From positions 2,108,001 through 2,172,000 of the forward strand of contig MU271147.1 in the NCBI GenBank assembly GCA_021432605.1: 64,000 nucleotides of DNA. The letters run 5' to 3'. This stretch comes from Coniochaeta sp. PMI_546. Lineage: Eukaryota; Ascomycota; Sordariomycetes; Coniochaetales; Coniochaetaceae. The position numbers and the translations under genes are program-made. Every line of letters begins with the position of its first letter. Positions within the stretch are counted from its first letter, which is position 1. Positions 46,892 to 58,619 of the stretch are shown piece after piece. The notes beneath the pieces were generated by a model. It made no database searches, was not told where the DNA came from, and worked only from the letters and a program-made list of their open reading frames with translations.

Positions 46892-49800
46892 TCACTCCCC
46901 AACCCGATGCGACCGGTGATGCTTATGCTCATGGCCATGACCATGATACTCAATAGCCTTGGGTCTCTCCTCAACATCATCATACTCGTAGTCCGCATCC
47001 CGGTGACGGCGCCGGCGGTGCCCGTCCCGATCTCTATCCCTGTCTTCCCGGTCGCGGTCATGGTCGCGCTCTCTCCGCTCGTCAAGGTAATCGTCTTCCC
47101 TGTCGCGGTGACGGTGCTTAGAGCGCCGGCGCCGGTCGTCGTCGTCATCTCTCTCTGGCTCGTATTCGGCCTCCTTTTGGCTTCGCTCGTACTCAAGTCT
47201 TCTCCGCTCTGTGGATCGGGTTTTTGTTAGCATCATGCCTGTGTTCCATTTCCATGCTGGGCAGTGACCTTTGGGAGAAGGCCTGGGGAAGTCTGTCAAA
47301 TCAAAAAGAGCAAGGGAAGTAACCCACCTCTCAACTGAGCCGTAGCAGTAGCATAAGCCTGAATCTCCTCCTTACTCAAGACCCTCAGCACAATGACAAA
47401 GTCGTCCCGGACCTCAAACCGCTCCTTCCCGATGGTCAGAGCCTCCGGGTTGACGAGCGCGCGGTTGATCTTGGTCCACCGCGCACCAGGCGGGACGTCG
47501 GCCTTCTTCTTGTCGTCCTTGTGCGGCGCGACGCCTTCGCGGACCGGGTTCGGCTCCTCGGGGAACTGCGGCTTGGGCTGCTTGAGGATGCCCTTGACGG
47601 GCTTCTTCTCGTCCTTGGCGCGGGGAGGAGAGACGACGCGGACTTGCCGCTCTTCTGAACTCGGGACTAGTTCGCGGCCTCGGTCGTCCTCGTCTTTGGG
47701 CACGGGAACCAGGGCCGTCGCGTAGGACGGGTCGTCTCGGTCTGCGCTGGAGGGCGAGACCCTCCGCTCGGGAGAGGGCTCATTGGCGGCCGAGTTGGGG
47801 GGTGATCTATCCTTCTTCTCGCTGGCTGCCAATTCCTCTTTCAGGGCAGACAGGGCGGCAGCGTCGTTCGGGTCGAAGACGGCAGGATGCAGTTTCCTTC
47901 TCGGTCGAGACGATTTTTCGTCGACCGATGACGTTGATGTGTCGCGAGATGCTTTCTCAACCGGCTCTCCCGTGAGGGCCGCCTCGGCCTCTCGCCGGTT
48001 GCGGTCACGGGATTCTGCCGTGCTTTCGGCCAACCGCTCCTTCCGGGGGCGTTCGCCATCCCGGTCGCGCTGGTCGCGCGGTGGTTCAATAAGTTCCGGA
48101 TCGTCTCGACTGGAGCGCTTCTTGTCGTCGACATCTCTGCGGCTTGATCTGTGCCGGTCAGAGAATCTCGGATCTTCCTCACCGGATTCCCACGAACGTA
48201 GATCATCGCTATCGCGGCTGTGCCTGTTCGACGGCCGATCCTTCTTGTCGTCCTTGCCATCCTTGTCCTTGAGTGCGGAGCCCAGCCCGATGGAGGCCGC
48301 AGCAATGCCAAGCCCCGTCGCGACCTTGTCCTTGATCTTGTCCTTCTTGCTGTCGCGCTCGCGCTCGCGTTCGTCGTCGACGCGGTCGCTTCGATCCTTC
48401 TCCTTGCTTTCCTTCCGATCACGGGCGTCATCACGCCTGCTTCTGGGTTCTGCGTCATCTTCAATCACTTTGATGCCCGGAGGGCTCAGGGAGCCCTTCT
48501 GTTGTTTCCGATCTTCTTTCCTTGGGACAAATTCCCACTCCTCGTCGGACCGGCGTCTTGAGGTTGGATCACGGTCTTCGTATGCTCTGCGGTCGTCCTT
48601 TCGAGAGGATGGTTCCACATCAACGTGTTCTTTACGCTCGTCCCTCTTCTTGGCCGGCTCGAAGTCCTCATCGGATCTTCGCCGCGGCTCGCGGTCATCG
48701 ATGCGCGGTTCGCGCCGATCTTTGCGGTCATCTCGGTATCTTGCATCTAGTTCACGCCGTGGGTCGTCCACGTCCTTGGGGTCAATGCGTAGACCAAACC
48801 CGCGGGTAGTGACGTCGTCGTGGAAGTAGTCGCGGTCCCGCGAGTCACGATGATCATTGTGGCTACGGGACGGGTCATCCGGTTGCATATAACCATACGA
48901 GTCTTGATAGAGCGACACAGGACGTGTCCTCGAAGTACCTCGTCGCTCGGATGTGGGGCTGCCCGGAACACCTAGATGGCGGGGTGGTGCGAGCGGCGCA
49001 GGCGGAGGGACCGGCATGCGGATTCCGGGAGGGTCATAGATACCGGCCGCGGCGCCGCGATTGAGCCTATCTAAGCCGCGGCTTGTCGGCGGGGGCCCGC
49101 GAGGGCGCCTCTCATTCGACTCGTATGAATGGCCGCCAATATCGGTGCTGACGCTCACGCTCGGCCGATAGTAGCCCCGATCGAAGCTATCACGGCGGCT
49201 GGTCCGAGTTGGCCTGGTAGTATCCAAATCATATCGTGCCAAGTCGCTAGGCTTTGTGTATTCGTATCCCTCATTGCCGTAGTCGATGGCGGCCGAGTGA
49301 CGAGGCTCGTAGGGATATAATGCTCCCTGTCTTGGGGGCCGATACGGGTCGGCAGGGCGGAGTCTCTCGTCACCGGTACGTTCGCGCAGTCGTGCATAGT
49401 CGTCGTTGCTCAAGGGAGCGGCGCTGTACGGTGCGCGGGTTGTGCTGCGGGCACGATGAACGGACGTGCCCGGTTGTGTGTAGTATTGCTCCTCGCTCGA
49501 CCGGTAAGGATCGCGAGTCGGGCTGTCGGATCTTGCGTTGGATGCGGCATGAGAACCTGAGGTTGAAGGGGCATGTTTCGTTGTAATAATGATGGGTGGT
49601 CGTTTAGACGAGGAGTCGATGGTGGAGGATCGGTGCGGGCGACCACTAGTTGCGCCGTCCCTGACGCTGGTGCTCCTGGAGACACCAGGATCTCGGTCTT
49701 TCCGGACGGCATAGGTGGTAGTGGTGACGGGAATGGAGTTGGTACGATAGTCACCAGCGGACCGACCAGCAATTATACCGTCATGGTGTGATATGGGCAA

Positions 49801-49965
49801 GACATGGATGTCCCCGCCATAGGGATCCGGAGCGTACTGCTCTCCGCCGTAAGGGACGTAGTTAACTCCCACTGGCACGGAGGCCCGGCCAGGGTTGTAG
49901 AGGATCGGGGAGCGCCTTCCAGAGGCAGGCGCATATCGGCCGGAATACCTAGAAGAATCGGTCAT
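46892..49965 (-). CDS. Large charged, mostly disordered protein (DUF8035-like C-terminal block)
   Basis: Exons 47328-49965 and 46892-47208 join in phase to 984 residues across a 119-base intron (GTGGGT...CACAG), restoring QLRERRRLEYERSQKE. Residues 1-400 are rich in Tyr, Arg, Pro, Ser and Gly with repeated YxPxR/DPYR-type words; 400-760 is an extreme Arg/Asp/Glu/Lys/Ser mixture. A single ordered block near 820-880 reads PPGARWTKINRALVNPEALT, then GKERFEVRDDFVIVLRVLSK and EEIQAYATATAQLR; I believe this is the fungal domain of unknown function DUF8035. The last 100 residues are RD/HR-rich (RDREDRDRDRDGHRRRRH), the composition of RNA-associated or splicing-speckle proteins, followed by a His-rich end. 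Function unknown; a nuclear or RNA-linked role is inference from composition only. Confidence 0.85.
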
Positions 49966-52900
49966 GGCAGGCTGTATTGGCAGAGCGGAGGGAACGTCAA
50001 TCCTCCAGGTGGTTTACGGGTGTGGCGACGAGAGGATGGAGAAAGATTGGTTGGCAAGGGAGCCTTGGGCAACTCGAGAGTCGAGACGAGGCCCACGTGA
50101 GGTGACCCCAGTGAGCGCACAGAGGGAGTGGGAGCGGGAGGGATGCTTCAGCTCCAGCCTGGTTGACAAAGCGGGAGAAATTGATGGACGGATTGCGGGG
50201 TTGATTCGGTGGTCGTTATCAGCTTCGCCGTCTTACTGCTCGGGTTGCCGTCTGTTTCCCTGCAGGGTGATGAGCTAATGAGCCAGGGGGTCGGCTTATT
50301 ATGGCAGCCAGGAAAATGTGAGCAGATGCGTACAGGGGAGGTGTCCAATGGTGTGACTGAGAATTAATCGAGTGTTCTTGACGGCGTTTTGAAAAGAAAG
50401 AAGGGCAATGTAAGGTTAAGTCAACCTGGAACCTTGGAAGTTGAAGAACCGCTGAGAACTCGAGATGGATCCTCGACGGAGGCTGTGCCGGTTCGTCGTG
50501 GGTCTTTCGTATAAACGACGGGACAAGCAGTGCGGAGTGTCGTGTCTAGGACCAAAGCATCCAACGAAGCGTCGGTGTGGGAAAGAGGACGGAGTGATGA
50601 TATATAAGGCAACTCTCTTCTAGGTTATGCGAATGTAGAGGTATGTCTACAGACATAACCTGAGGTGGACAGCTACTCAAACTAGGGGACCCTTGACTTG
50701 ACTCTTGGGGTGGAGTGTGTTTCCGGTGTCAAGAGAGTAGAAACGGAGCCCAACCGGGCAGCTGCAGGTTCGAATCAGAAATCGAAGCCTTGTTCTTGGG
50801 ATGTGGTTGAACACGACCGCGATCTTCAAGACAGATCGGCAGATAACCCTCATAGGGTAGCTTATGTTGTTGTTTGTTGACGACTACCAAGTAAACTAGG
50901 ATTGGAGACAACGAGAAGGGATTGGAATGGAGGGGGGTCCGAACGGAGGTACTATGTACTATGGATGACGAGTGATGATGGTACGATTCGTCCTCTTCAA
51001 AGGTGCCACCGCACAGTACCTTTCTATTTCTCCAGTTGAACAAGAATTCCTCACCTTGCTCGGCCACTGGACCATTGATGCATTTTTGTTCGATTTTTTT
51101 TTTTTTTTTTAGACGAGGATTTTACATAGTAGTGTAGGTAGAGTAGCCTTCATTTGGAGGGGCAATCGAGTGCCGGATTTGCATGGTCAGTCCCGCTCCA
51201 CTTTGCCCGAGCTGTTGAAGCTTGGAAAGCTGTGCCTGTGACCTCGATGACGTTGGACCGTCTCCACAACCACGAGAGCGAGGAAATTCAGGGTCTCCCC
51301 AAGTTCGAGGTTCGCTTTACACGTAGACGAGGAATTGTATTCCATCTGAACAACACTGCGGTACTAAGCAGTAATAACTATCATGACCTGACGGGACCAC
51401 CTTAGGAGAGGCAGGAACAGGGCTAACTGGACTCTAGGCTCTAGAAGTCCTACCTTACACAGTACTATGTAATGGTTCCATGGCGCTGCAGGGTTCCCGG
51501 TCGTTCGCGATCCTGCATGCAGCGAGCCGTCTGCGTGGTCAGTCACTGACACCAAATAAAACTCGATCGATATTGGACGGATGATGGAGATTTGATTTAT
51601 ACAATGTATTGTGTTTAAGACGGCACTATGTACATACCATGACCCGACCCAGGGAAGGAAGGGAGGGCTGTCTCGTCTACTGAATCTCACCTCGCTTGCC
51701 TCCCATCGTACAACAGAAACAAGAGGAGTCTGGCAATGGTCGTCCACCTGATCTCATCATGCTCCGTCTCCCGGCTCACCGAGCACGTGGTTTGTGCTTC
51801 AAGGACACAGAAACCGAGACGACATCGGGTGACAATCACGAAACCTTATCCAATGTTACTGTGTCAGTAACTTCATTCCTCCATATCCACTATTCACCGA
51901 ACACCTTCTGTGGCACCCAGCAGTTCCAGTGGCACGACAACGACAACGACGATCAACAGGTTGTCCGGAGTCCTACCCTCGAGTCTAACTCCTGAATTCC
52001 TGGTTTTGCCGCGACATCGTGGGATTGGGTCGAAATACCAAGAGCGTGGCAGCCCAATGCCCGCCAATCCCTGGCGCCGGTAGCCGTGCTCCTTCTCCAT
52101 CTTTGACCCATTTCGGCATTGATTACGGGAAAGCGCACTTCCGATTGGGATGGTCACAAAGTCCGACGGAGAGCTATTGCAGCCGGCTCTTGAGGTCCTA
52201 CCATAGTAGTCCGAGAATCACGAGAGATGTCGCAGATCTTTCCACTTGCTTCGACCCAACAGAACTCGTCAGCGCCAAATGATCCACTGACACTAGTGTT
52301 CTTGCCCGACGTGTTGGATCCTCTCGACGACAATGAGGCTACGGAGACGGGTCCGAGCCCACGCGGTGTCCCGTTGATTGTCAGACCAAGCTATCGTATC
52401 CTGTGTCGACGTTCTACGCACGACATATCTCGCTGTCCAAGATCCTGCACCTAGCCTTGTACAGGCCGCGGCATGGCGTAGACTTCCGCTTTACTCCCTG
52501 ATACTGACGCCCGCTCTGCTTTCCGGGTAGTCTCTTCCGCGGCGTGTGCCAGAAGGCAGGAGCCGAGAGGGCGGAAGAATATCTTGGCCACGTTGGACAG
52601 CTGTAAGTGCCGCCGAGTGGCGAGGACGCACCACATAAATCCCCGAAGCCTCCGTCAACATGTCAACATCTCGGTCCAAGTCTCGAGAGCTCGTACCTCG
52701 TTTTTCGTTTCATATTCGTCCTCGGCAGGGCATCAACGACAATGTCAGAGAAGGCGCCAATTCTCCCTCCTGCCACGTCGGCACACCGCCGGTTAAACCA
52801 CCTGGCTGATCGTCGCAGCTCGGGGGGGCAACGATCACCCTCAGCGGCGAAAGACACAAGCTGGACATGCGGAAGACACGGTATCTTGTTGAAGTAGGTT

Positions 52901-53459
52901 CAAGGATGCTGCGAGTTGCCGAGAGTGCCCTGATAAAGCTCACCGTCGTATCACTTGGTGCCTAAGTTTGTGTCTCCTGACATGCTGTGATCTGCCTAAC
53001 AAGGCTGTCGACGACATCTTTTTGCGACCTGGCTTAGCCTTACTTCTGCACCTTTCCATCCGAGTTGAAAGCGTGTGATGATCTCGGTACAGAGCCTGCA
53101 GGTAGGTCCAGGACGTGATAGCCCTTGTGGTTGATATCGAAGGAACATTGCCATCTTAAGCATCAGGACCTCAAAGCAGTATTGGAGCCTTATAAGCGAG
53201 GGTTTGCTAAGTTGAAAAGCTGTGAGGCAATTGTCGAATGTACTAGATATTGCCATCATCTCGCCTTGATACCATAAAGTCGTAACTACGTTCTGTATCT
53301 TCTCAAATGTCTCTCACTACTCGTACCATATCACCGTGGCTCCCATTTGAACTTCATACACCAGAGTTATTCATCTGTCGGGATTTGCAATACGTTGATC
53401 ATGACGAGGAACCTCCTTTACAGACTATCTGTACGGCCGGGGCTTCCCTCGGGCCAACA
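49966..53459. other. Long spacer upstream of the charged-protein gene
   Basis: About 3.5 kb. The first several hundred bases on the minus strand are the leader and promoter of the charged-protein gene. A homopolymer run of 17 T lies at 51094-51110. No gene recognised; a B-box-like GGTTCGAATC at 50767 has no tRNA fold around it. Confidence 0.45.
51094..51110. repeat. Poly-T run of 17
   Basis: An uninterrupted run of T on the plus strand. Simple homopolymer; may vary in length between strains. Confidence 0.8.
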
Positions 53460-54790
53460 TCCCACGGGATCTTACAGTGGCAACAAACCCGGCTCCATGT
53501 TCGACACATCCTTGACCTTGCTGCCAACAACTCGCGGGTGAATGACAGCCTGATAGGTACACTCATCCAACCAAGCATGACCTCTGACGAACCACCCCTT
53601 CTTCCCCCCCGTCTCGGCCCAACTGTTCTGTATCCTCCATCGAACCGAGTCCCCATCCTCGATGTACACAGCGGTCAGAGCCATTGCATGCGTCATTTGA
53701 CCCTCTCCGCTCCTCAACCTCTCCGCCTTCTTCTCCTCACCTCTACGCAGCACTGGGATATCAAACCCAAACTCCCAATCAAGCAGATCCAGATCCATGA
53801 ACCACCCATCACCATCACTAAACTTCCCCACATGACACCCAAGGAACATCGTTATCCTCGCCTCCAACTACTTCACACACGCAGCCTTGAGCGTGGTCAT
53901 ATCGATGTTCACATACCTCACCACCCGTCCACCAACAACAAGCCCGTCCACCTTTCCACACTCAAACGAGCAAGCTTGTCATGTGCCGGGCCATGAGCAA
54001 GGCTCAGCATCTCCGGTCTCCCCTCCCCCATGGTCCTGCACCTTCCTCTCCCCGCCAGATCCCTTCTCATCCGTCTCAATATCTCTCGCAAAGTTCTCGG
54101 CGTAGACCTCACCGTCCGCGCCTTGCCTTCCATGTCAACAAAATGCTACACAAACTCCTCGTCCGCCCTCGGCCACCGGCTGAGTGTCAGCGTCAAGGTC
54201 GTATGAATCTCCTTCATCGTTCTTGTGTTCTTGTCTCTGCCAATCTCAACACTCACCTCCTTGCTCCCTCTTGACACTCTCCAGCAGTATAAGCGTGCAC
54301 TCTCTCAGTTCACCTAAGCACAAGACTGTTCCACCTCGCCCCGCTATGTGTCCTTTGCAGTGTTCCAAGTAAGGAGCTTGCGGCCTATGCCCGTACTTCT
54401 CCACCAGCTTCTACACCATGTTCAGTGACCGCTGTCACCGGGTGACTCCCAACCAGTTTCTCTCTCGTGATGTCCAGTATCTGCTCCAAGAACCACTTGA
54501 TGTTTTCAAAGATTATTCCAGATAAACAGGTATGCCTGGCTAAACTCGAAGGAGGGCAAGGGTTGTACTTTCGCATCACCGCAACGCGGAAGATGCTGGT
54601 GCTAGCGGAGAGCAAGCATCGCTCGGAAGAACGCTGGTATAGTTACATCTATCACCCGCGAGGGGAATGTGGATGCCGAAGACATCCTGGTTGTGGATTT
54701 GGAGAGTAGTCTGTCACCGAGAGACGTCGGAGATGATTGAACGTCCGAGTGAGCGGTTCAGCAACTGCTTGGGAACATGCTAGTCTTTCA
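53460..54790 (-). pseudogene. Decayed bleomycin hydrolase (C1B cysteine peptidase) gene
   Basis: Fragments in all three minus frames line up, in order, with the bleomycin hydrolase/Lap3 family: DVFGIHIPLAGD, then RSSERCLLSASTSIFRVAVM with the catalytic Cys in the RCW-LFA context (Trp changed), IKWFLEQILDITREKL, KLVEKYGHRPQAPYLE, MKEIHTTLTLTL, HFVDMEGKARTVRSTPRT, LSLAHGP, VVGGRVVRYVNIDMTTLKAA, FLGCHVGKFSDGDGWFMDLD, then MTHAMALTAV (catalytic His) and RIQNSWAETGGKKGWFV (catalytic Asn), ending LLPL. The frame is broken by at least five in-frame stops (for example a TAG where the family has Trp in EEFVW, and TAA for Trp in LLPLW) and at least three shifts of frame. Nearly full length is represented, so this is a dead gene copy rather than a domain fragment. 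An intact copy elsewhere in the genome is likely but not visible here. Confidence 0.85.
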
Positions 54791-55508
54791 CTCTGGCGGC
54801 TGGGTCCGCATGCCTATAATGGTCGCCTAGGGGCGTCTTTCTTGTCCACTGTCCAGGTTGATGGAGCACAGGCGACCGAGGATAGACCATTGTTCGTGCG
54901 GCAGCTTATCCCTCCGCGACATACGTGCGTCTGGCTGCATTAATAGTCGCCCATCGGAGTTGCCTGTTACGATGACAGTTGCTTGGTTGGAACCAAAAGT
55001 CCAGTATATAATGTATATAAGAGACGACACAGATAGGGAAGGACAGTCCTTGTGCTGATAGCTTCACACAGAGTTAATAACAATGCTATGCCTGAGGATC
55101 TTGATGATGTGTAGGTTGAAGATAAGGAACTGGGAAAGGAAGTTGGAATACCAGCTTGGGAAGTCACCAACAAACTGCAGTACACATGCCCGTAGCTCGG
55201 ATATGATATAGTTACCTATACACGATTAACTCACGTCAATGAAACACATCAAATAAGTCAAAACAAAGCGTAACACACCATCTCCATTACATGTCATGTA
55301 CATGGCGGGCACTAATCTACGGAATGTCTGAAGATCGACTCCATCCAATGTCCCTCCATTCCAACTTTAATCCAACCAGCCCAAATGCTCAATCTTGTCC
55401 AGTCTCAAAATAATATCCCCAAGTCTCTAACCCAACACATGATCTATACACACTGTAGCATCTTGACATCACGGGCGGGCAAAGGGGCGCCAAAGGCTTG
55501 TGGCAGTT
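54791..55508. other. Spacer downstream of hex1
   Basis: About 700 bases between the relic and the 3' end of hex1; AT-rich around 54990-55110. Should contain the hex1 polyadenylation region. No gene seen. Confidence 0.4.
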
Positions 55509-56203
55509 TTAGAGGCGCGAGCCGTGAACAACCTTCATGTCAACAGCCAGCTCGCGGCCACGGTCGCTGACGACGAGGACACGGACGCTGCCGCGGCCGG
55601 TCTCAAAAGCGCTCTGCAGACGCGACCACAGGTTGCTCTGCTCGATGACGGGGAGGCTCTGCTTGACGTCGCCGGTCTCGGTCATGGCGACGATGGAGCC
55701 GTCCTGGATGTCGAGAACGCGGTACTGCTTGAAGACGGGGCCGAGCATGGTCTGGACAACTACGCTGGGGGCGGGGTGCGAGACCGAGGAGGACTCCTCG
55801 TGCAGCTGCTTGGTGAAGAGGTCGACGCCGAGGTAGCGGTGCTGGCCGGTGGCGGCCGAGGTGGAGATGCGGATGACCTGGCAGGGGCGGCCCTGCAGGA
55901 TGAGGATGTCGCCCAGGCGGATGTGGTGGCAGGGGATGGTGACAGTGTTGGGGGCGACATCGTCGGCCGAGGCGCTGACGCGGCTACGGGGGCGGGACTC
56001 CCGGACCTCGGTGTACTCTGTATGATGGTGAGCGTGGCCCTCTGGGTGAAGGATGCGGTCAGCCATCTTGTGCACACCAGCACGGAAGGAGTGGTAGTGG
56101 CCTTTGACGGGTTGTCTCAGTATGTGGGCATACATGGATTCAGGGGTGTACATGATGAAGGAAAAGGTGAGGTGAGCTTACCGTCGTCGTCGTAGTAACC
56201 CAT
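55509..56203 (-). CDS. hex1: Woronin body major protein HEX1 (core isoform)
   Basis: HEX1 self-assembles into the crystalline core of Woronin bodies, peroxisome-derived organelles that plug septal pores after wounding; the organelle is specific to Pezizomycotina. Exons 56182-56203 (22 bases) and 55509-56101 join across an 80-base intron (GTAAGC...CAAAG) to 204 residues, starting MGYYDDDGHYHSFRAGVHKM as in known HEX1 proteins. The C-terminal two thirds carry the eIF5A-like fold (TVTIPCHHIRLGDILILQGR, then CQVIRISTSAATGQHRYLGV), and the last three residues SRL are the peroxisomal PTS1 signal. The gene has a long AUG-free coding-like extension upstream, described separately, so a longer isoform may exist. 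Identification is firm. Confidence 0.96.
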
Positions 56204-57024
56204 CTTGGATTTGTGGTGGTGGTGGTGGTGCTTCTTGGGGTAGTCGACGGTCTCGTCGATGACAGTCACGTCCTTACGGTAGACCGAAGGAGCACGGGGC
56301 GGGTCGACGGTGGTCGCGTCAACAACGGAAGCGGATGGCTGGTAGTTCTGGAAGCGGGGAGCGTCAACTGTCTCCTCGATACGGACAGTCTCCTTGAAAG
56401 CGGGACGGCGGGCTGGGGCGTCGACGGTGATGCCTACGCGGGACTCCTCGCGGTAGTTGGGCTGGAAACGGGCGCGGTATTCACGCTCGGCGAGGTCGAT
56501 GGGGGTGTGGTGGTGGTTACGTGACTTGGTGTCGTATTCAACGTGGGTCTCGGAGTAGGTAGATTGAGGTCTAGGAGTCAAGATTGTCAGCGTTGGGTCC
56601 TTGTGGAAATCTCTTGTTTCCATGTGCTCGACATGAACCAGGGGCACTAGTACATGCCTAGCAGCCCGAAATGACCAACCCCGGAGTTTGGACCGAGGTC
56701 CCCACAGGGCTGATCATAACACAACAGAAACAGAAAAGAGCAAAATAAACAAACTGACCTGCGCTCTTCACGAATGTACTCTTGACGATGAACACCGGGA
56801 CGGCGGTAGATATCCTCTTCACGAGTAATGTGGACCTCTTCTTGGCTGGGTTGGTAAGAAGAGTATTGACCTTCCCGTCCGGCTTTCTGGGGGAGTTTGA
56901 TCTCTAGCTCTTCGTGAACCTTGGTGGTGGTCTCAGCGGCGGGTGTGGCGTCTTCTTTGTAAGAAGACGGGAAGATGCTGAAGGGAACCGGTACTCGAGC
57001 TTCAAAATCCAGATTGGCGACCTT
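56204..57024 (-). other. AUG-free, in-frame coding-like extension upstream of HEX1
   Basis: On the minus strand the HEX1 frame stays open upstream of its ATG through 56204-56570, across an intron (56571-56758, GTCAGT...CCTAG) and on through 56759-57024, adding about 210 codons. The peptide is ordered-repetitive and coding-like: units such as RIEETVDAPRFQNYQPSASV and TVIDETVDYPKKHHHHHHK, each with an ETVD motif. Yet the spliced stretch contains no ATG in any frame. The only in-frame ATG lies inside the intron (56623), whose 3' end is open, so intron retention or internal initiation would yield a HEX1 form about 140 residues longer. Longer HEX1 isoforms and alternative splicing have been reported in other fungi. 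Confidence 0.65.
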
Positions 57025-58619
57025 TCAAGGCAGCTAGAGTAATTCTCCTCGACGACCTTCCGATGACTGATCGAAAGGAAGATGAGGAAGATTGCTCTTG
57101 CTTCTATTCCTTAGAAGAAGTCGAAGAAGAAGCCTTGGGCTGGGGAGAGAGAGAGGGAAGAGAAGATTGGAGCTTTATGATTTGTGTTGGAATGTGACTG
57201 GAGGAGAAGATGGAAAAGAAGGAATCGGGAGGGAGGATGGGCAGAAATAGGGAGCTGGGACTGGGGAAAAGGGTCAGCCCAGAGGTGCATGGAGTGGCTA
57301 GCGTTGTTGACCGGGTGCTGGAGTGTTGCCCAATCGCCCTCAGACTCCAGCCATGTCCAGCCATGTCCAGCATGCGGCAGCGTCGAGACAAGGGTGTCAT
57401 TTGTTGACACTGGAGTCTGTCGTGTTTATAGGGTCTCAAAGTGGCATAGCTGACCCGATTTTAGCTCCTCCAGCTTTTCGATGATTTGCTGGGGAAGACG
57501 AGCTCGGCTTCTCCAGCCCCCTGTCAATTGCTTCCCAAGCTCGGCACCCTTGCTGGGTTGCTGCGGGCAGCCAACAAGCCATCAGGCCCCGTCCACTCTG
57601 GTTGCAGTGCTAGCGACATTGGCGCGTCTCGTCAGTGACAAGCTAGGGAGCTTTGCCCCGGTCAGAGCTGAGAGCATACGAACAGCGCGTCGTGATGGCA
57701 GAGAAGCAACAAAACTTGCAATTGAGGCGTGAATTTGCGGTTGAAGATGTTGGATAGTTGAAGTTGAATTGATCTTTTTTCGTCTGGAATGTCGATTTGT
57801 CCAAGACAGCGAGACAGCGCTTCCGGGTCGTCCCTTCCCTTCCGAGACGTGCTTGGTTAGGTACCTTTTAGTGTACCTGTACCCAAACTGCCAGCTGGCT
57901 GGTGCTCCCACGTCTCAGTGCCCCACTCCAGACTGCAGACGCGTTGGTCGATCTCCAATTTCCGTGGCACCAAAGCTCAGTCCAATGAAAGGACATCTGA
58001 CAGCGCCACGGGCGTCCTCTTGTGCTGAAAGGCTGGCCGCAAACGACCAGTGACAGCGGTGAAACCGTCTCAGTTGGGGACGCACATGCTGCAGAGTTGC
58101 AGCACTTTTGCATGGTGGACTGCGAGTTCTGTAGAATCATGTTGTTCAGATGGCTGGAAGGGTGGTGAGCGATGACTTCAGTATGGTAGAGAACCTGAGT
58201 AGTAAGCTCCTATGCCTCTTTGCTCCCAGCCCCTCCGGTGCCGAGACCGATCGATGGCTGGTGAAGTGGTGAAGGCCGGCACTGTCACCTTCGTGGGACT
58301 ATAGGATTGGTCGAGATGATGCATCTCCCATTGGGCCGCAGTCAGTACGAAGGTAAGTCTCTGTGTCGAGACCTTAACAACGAACATCCATCAAGAATCC
58401 AGCCCAGTCCGCCAAATATTGGGTGTGTCTTGCTCCGAGTCGTAGTAAGATTTTGGTCTCTCAATTCCATGCAGAGGGACTGGTTCCGGTCAGCGCCGTT
58501 GAAACGGGGCTGACGCTTACTCAAGCAGAGAACTACTTTCCCATTGATCCTACTCATTTCTAAGACTCTACAATGTATTCTTGACCCTCTCCCTACAGGT
58601 GACTGATCTGGACGACAAC
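57025..58619. other. Divergent region: hex1 leader/promoter and upstream of the NTF2-like gene
   Basis: On the minus strand 57025-57290 is a C/T-rich ATG-free leader of hex1. On the plus strand an acceptor-like CTCTCCCTACAG ends at 58598, just before the NTF2-like start, with a matching strong donor GTAAGT at 58353, so that gene may have a 5' leader intron. A 10-base unit CCATGTCCAG is duplicated at 57351-57370. Confidence 0.45.
57425..57430 (-). promoter_or_regulatory. TATA box candidate for hex1
   Basis: Minus-strand TATAAA in CCCTATAAACACG. It lies about 130-180 bases upstream of the C/T-rich leader; hex1 is a highly expressed gene, consistent with a TATA promoter. Start site not determined. 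Confidence 0.4.

Noticed and set aside
47783-48829. 348-codon Ser/Arg-rich plus-strand frame that looks like an SR protein
   Set aside because: It is the reverse complement of the Arg/Asp/Glu-rich charged gene, whose spliced frame is longer and has an ordered domain.
50740-50800. tRNA B-box-like GGTTCGAATC
   Set aside because: No A-box at the right distance and no acceptor or anticodon stem can be folded around it.
53307-53996. 229-codon plus-strand frame
   Set aside because: It lies antisense to the bleomycin hydrolase relic, and only the minus strand matches a known family.
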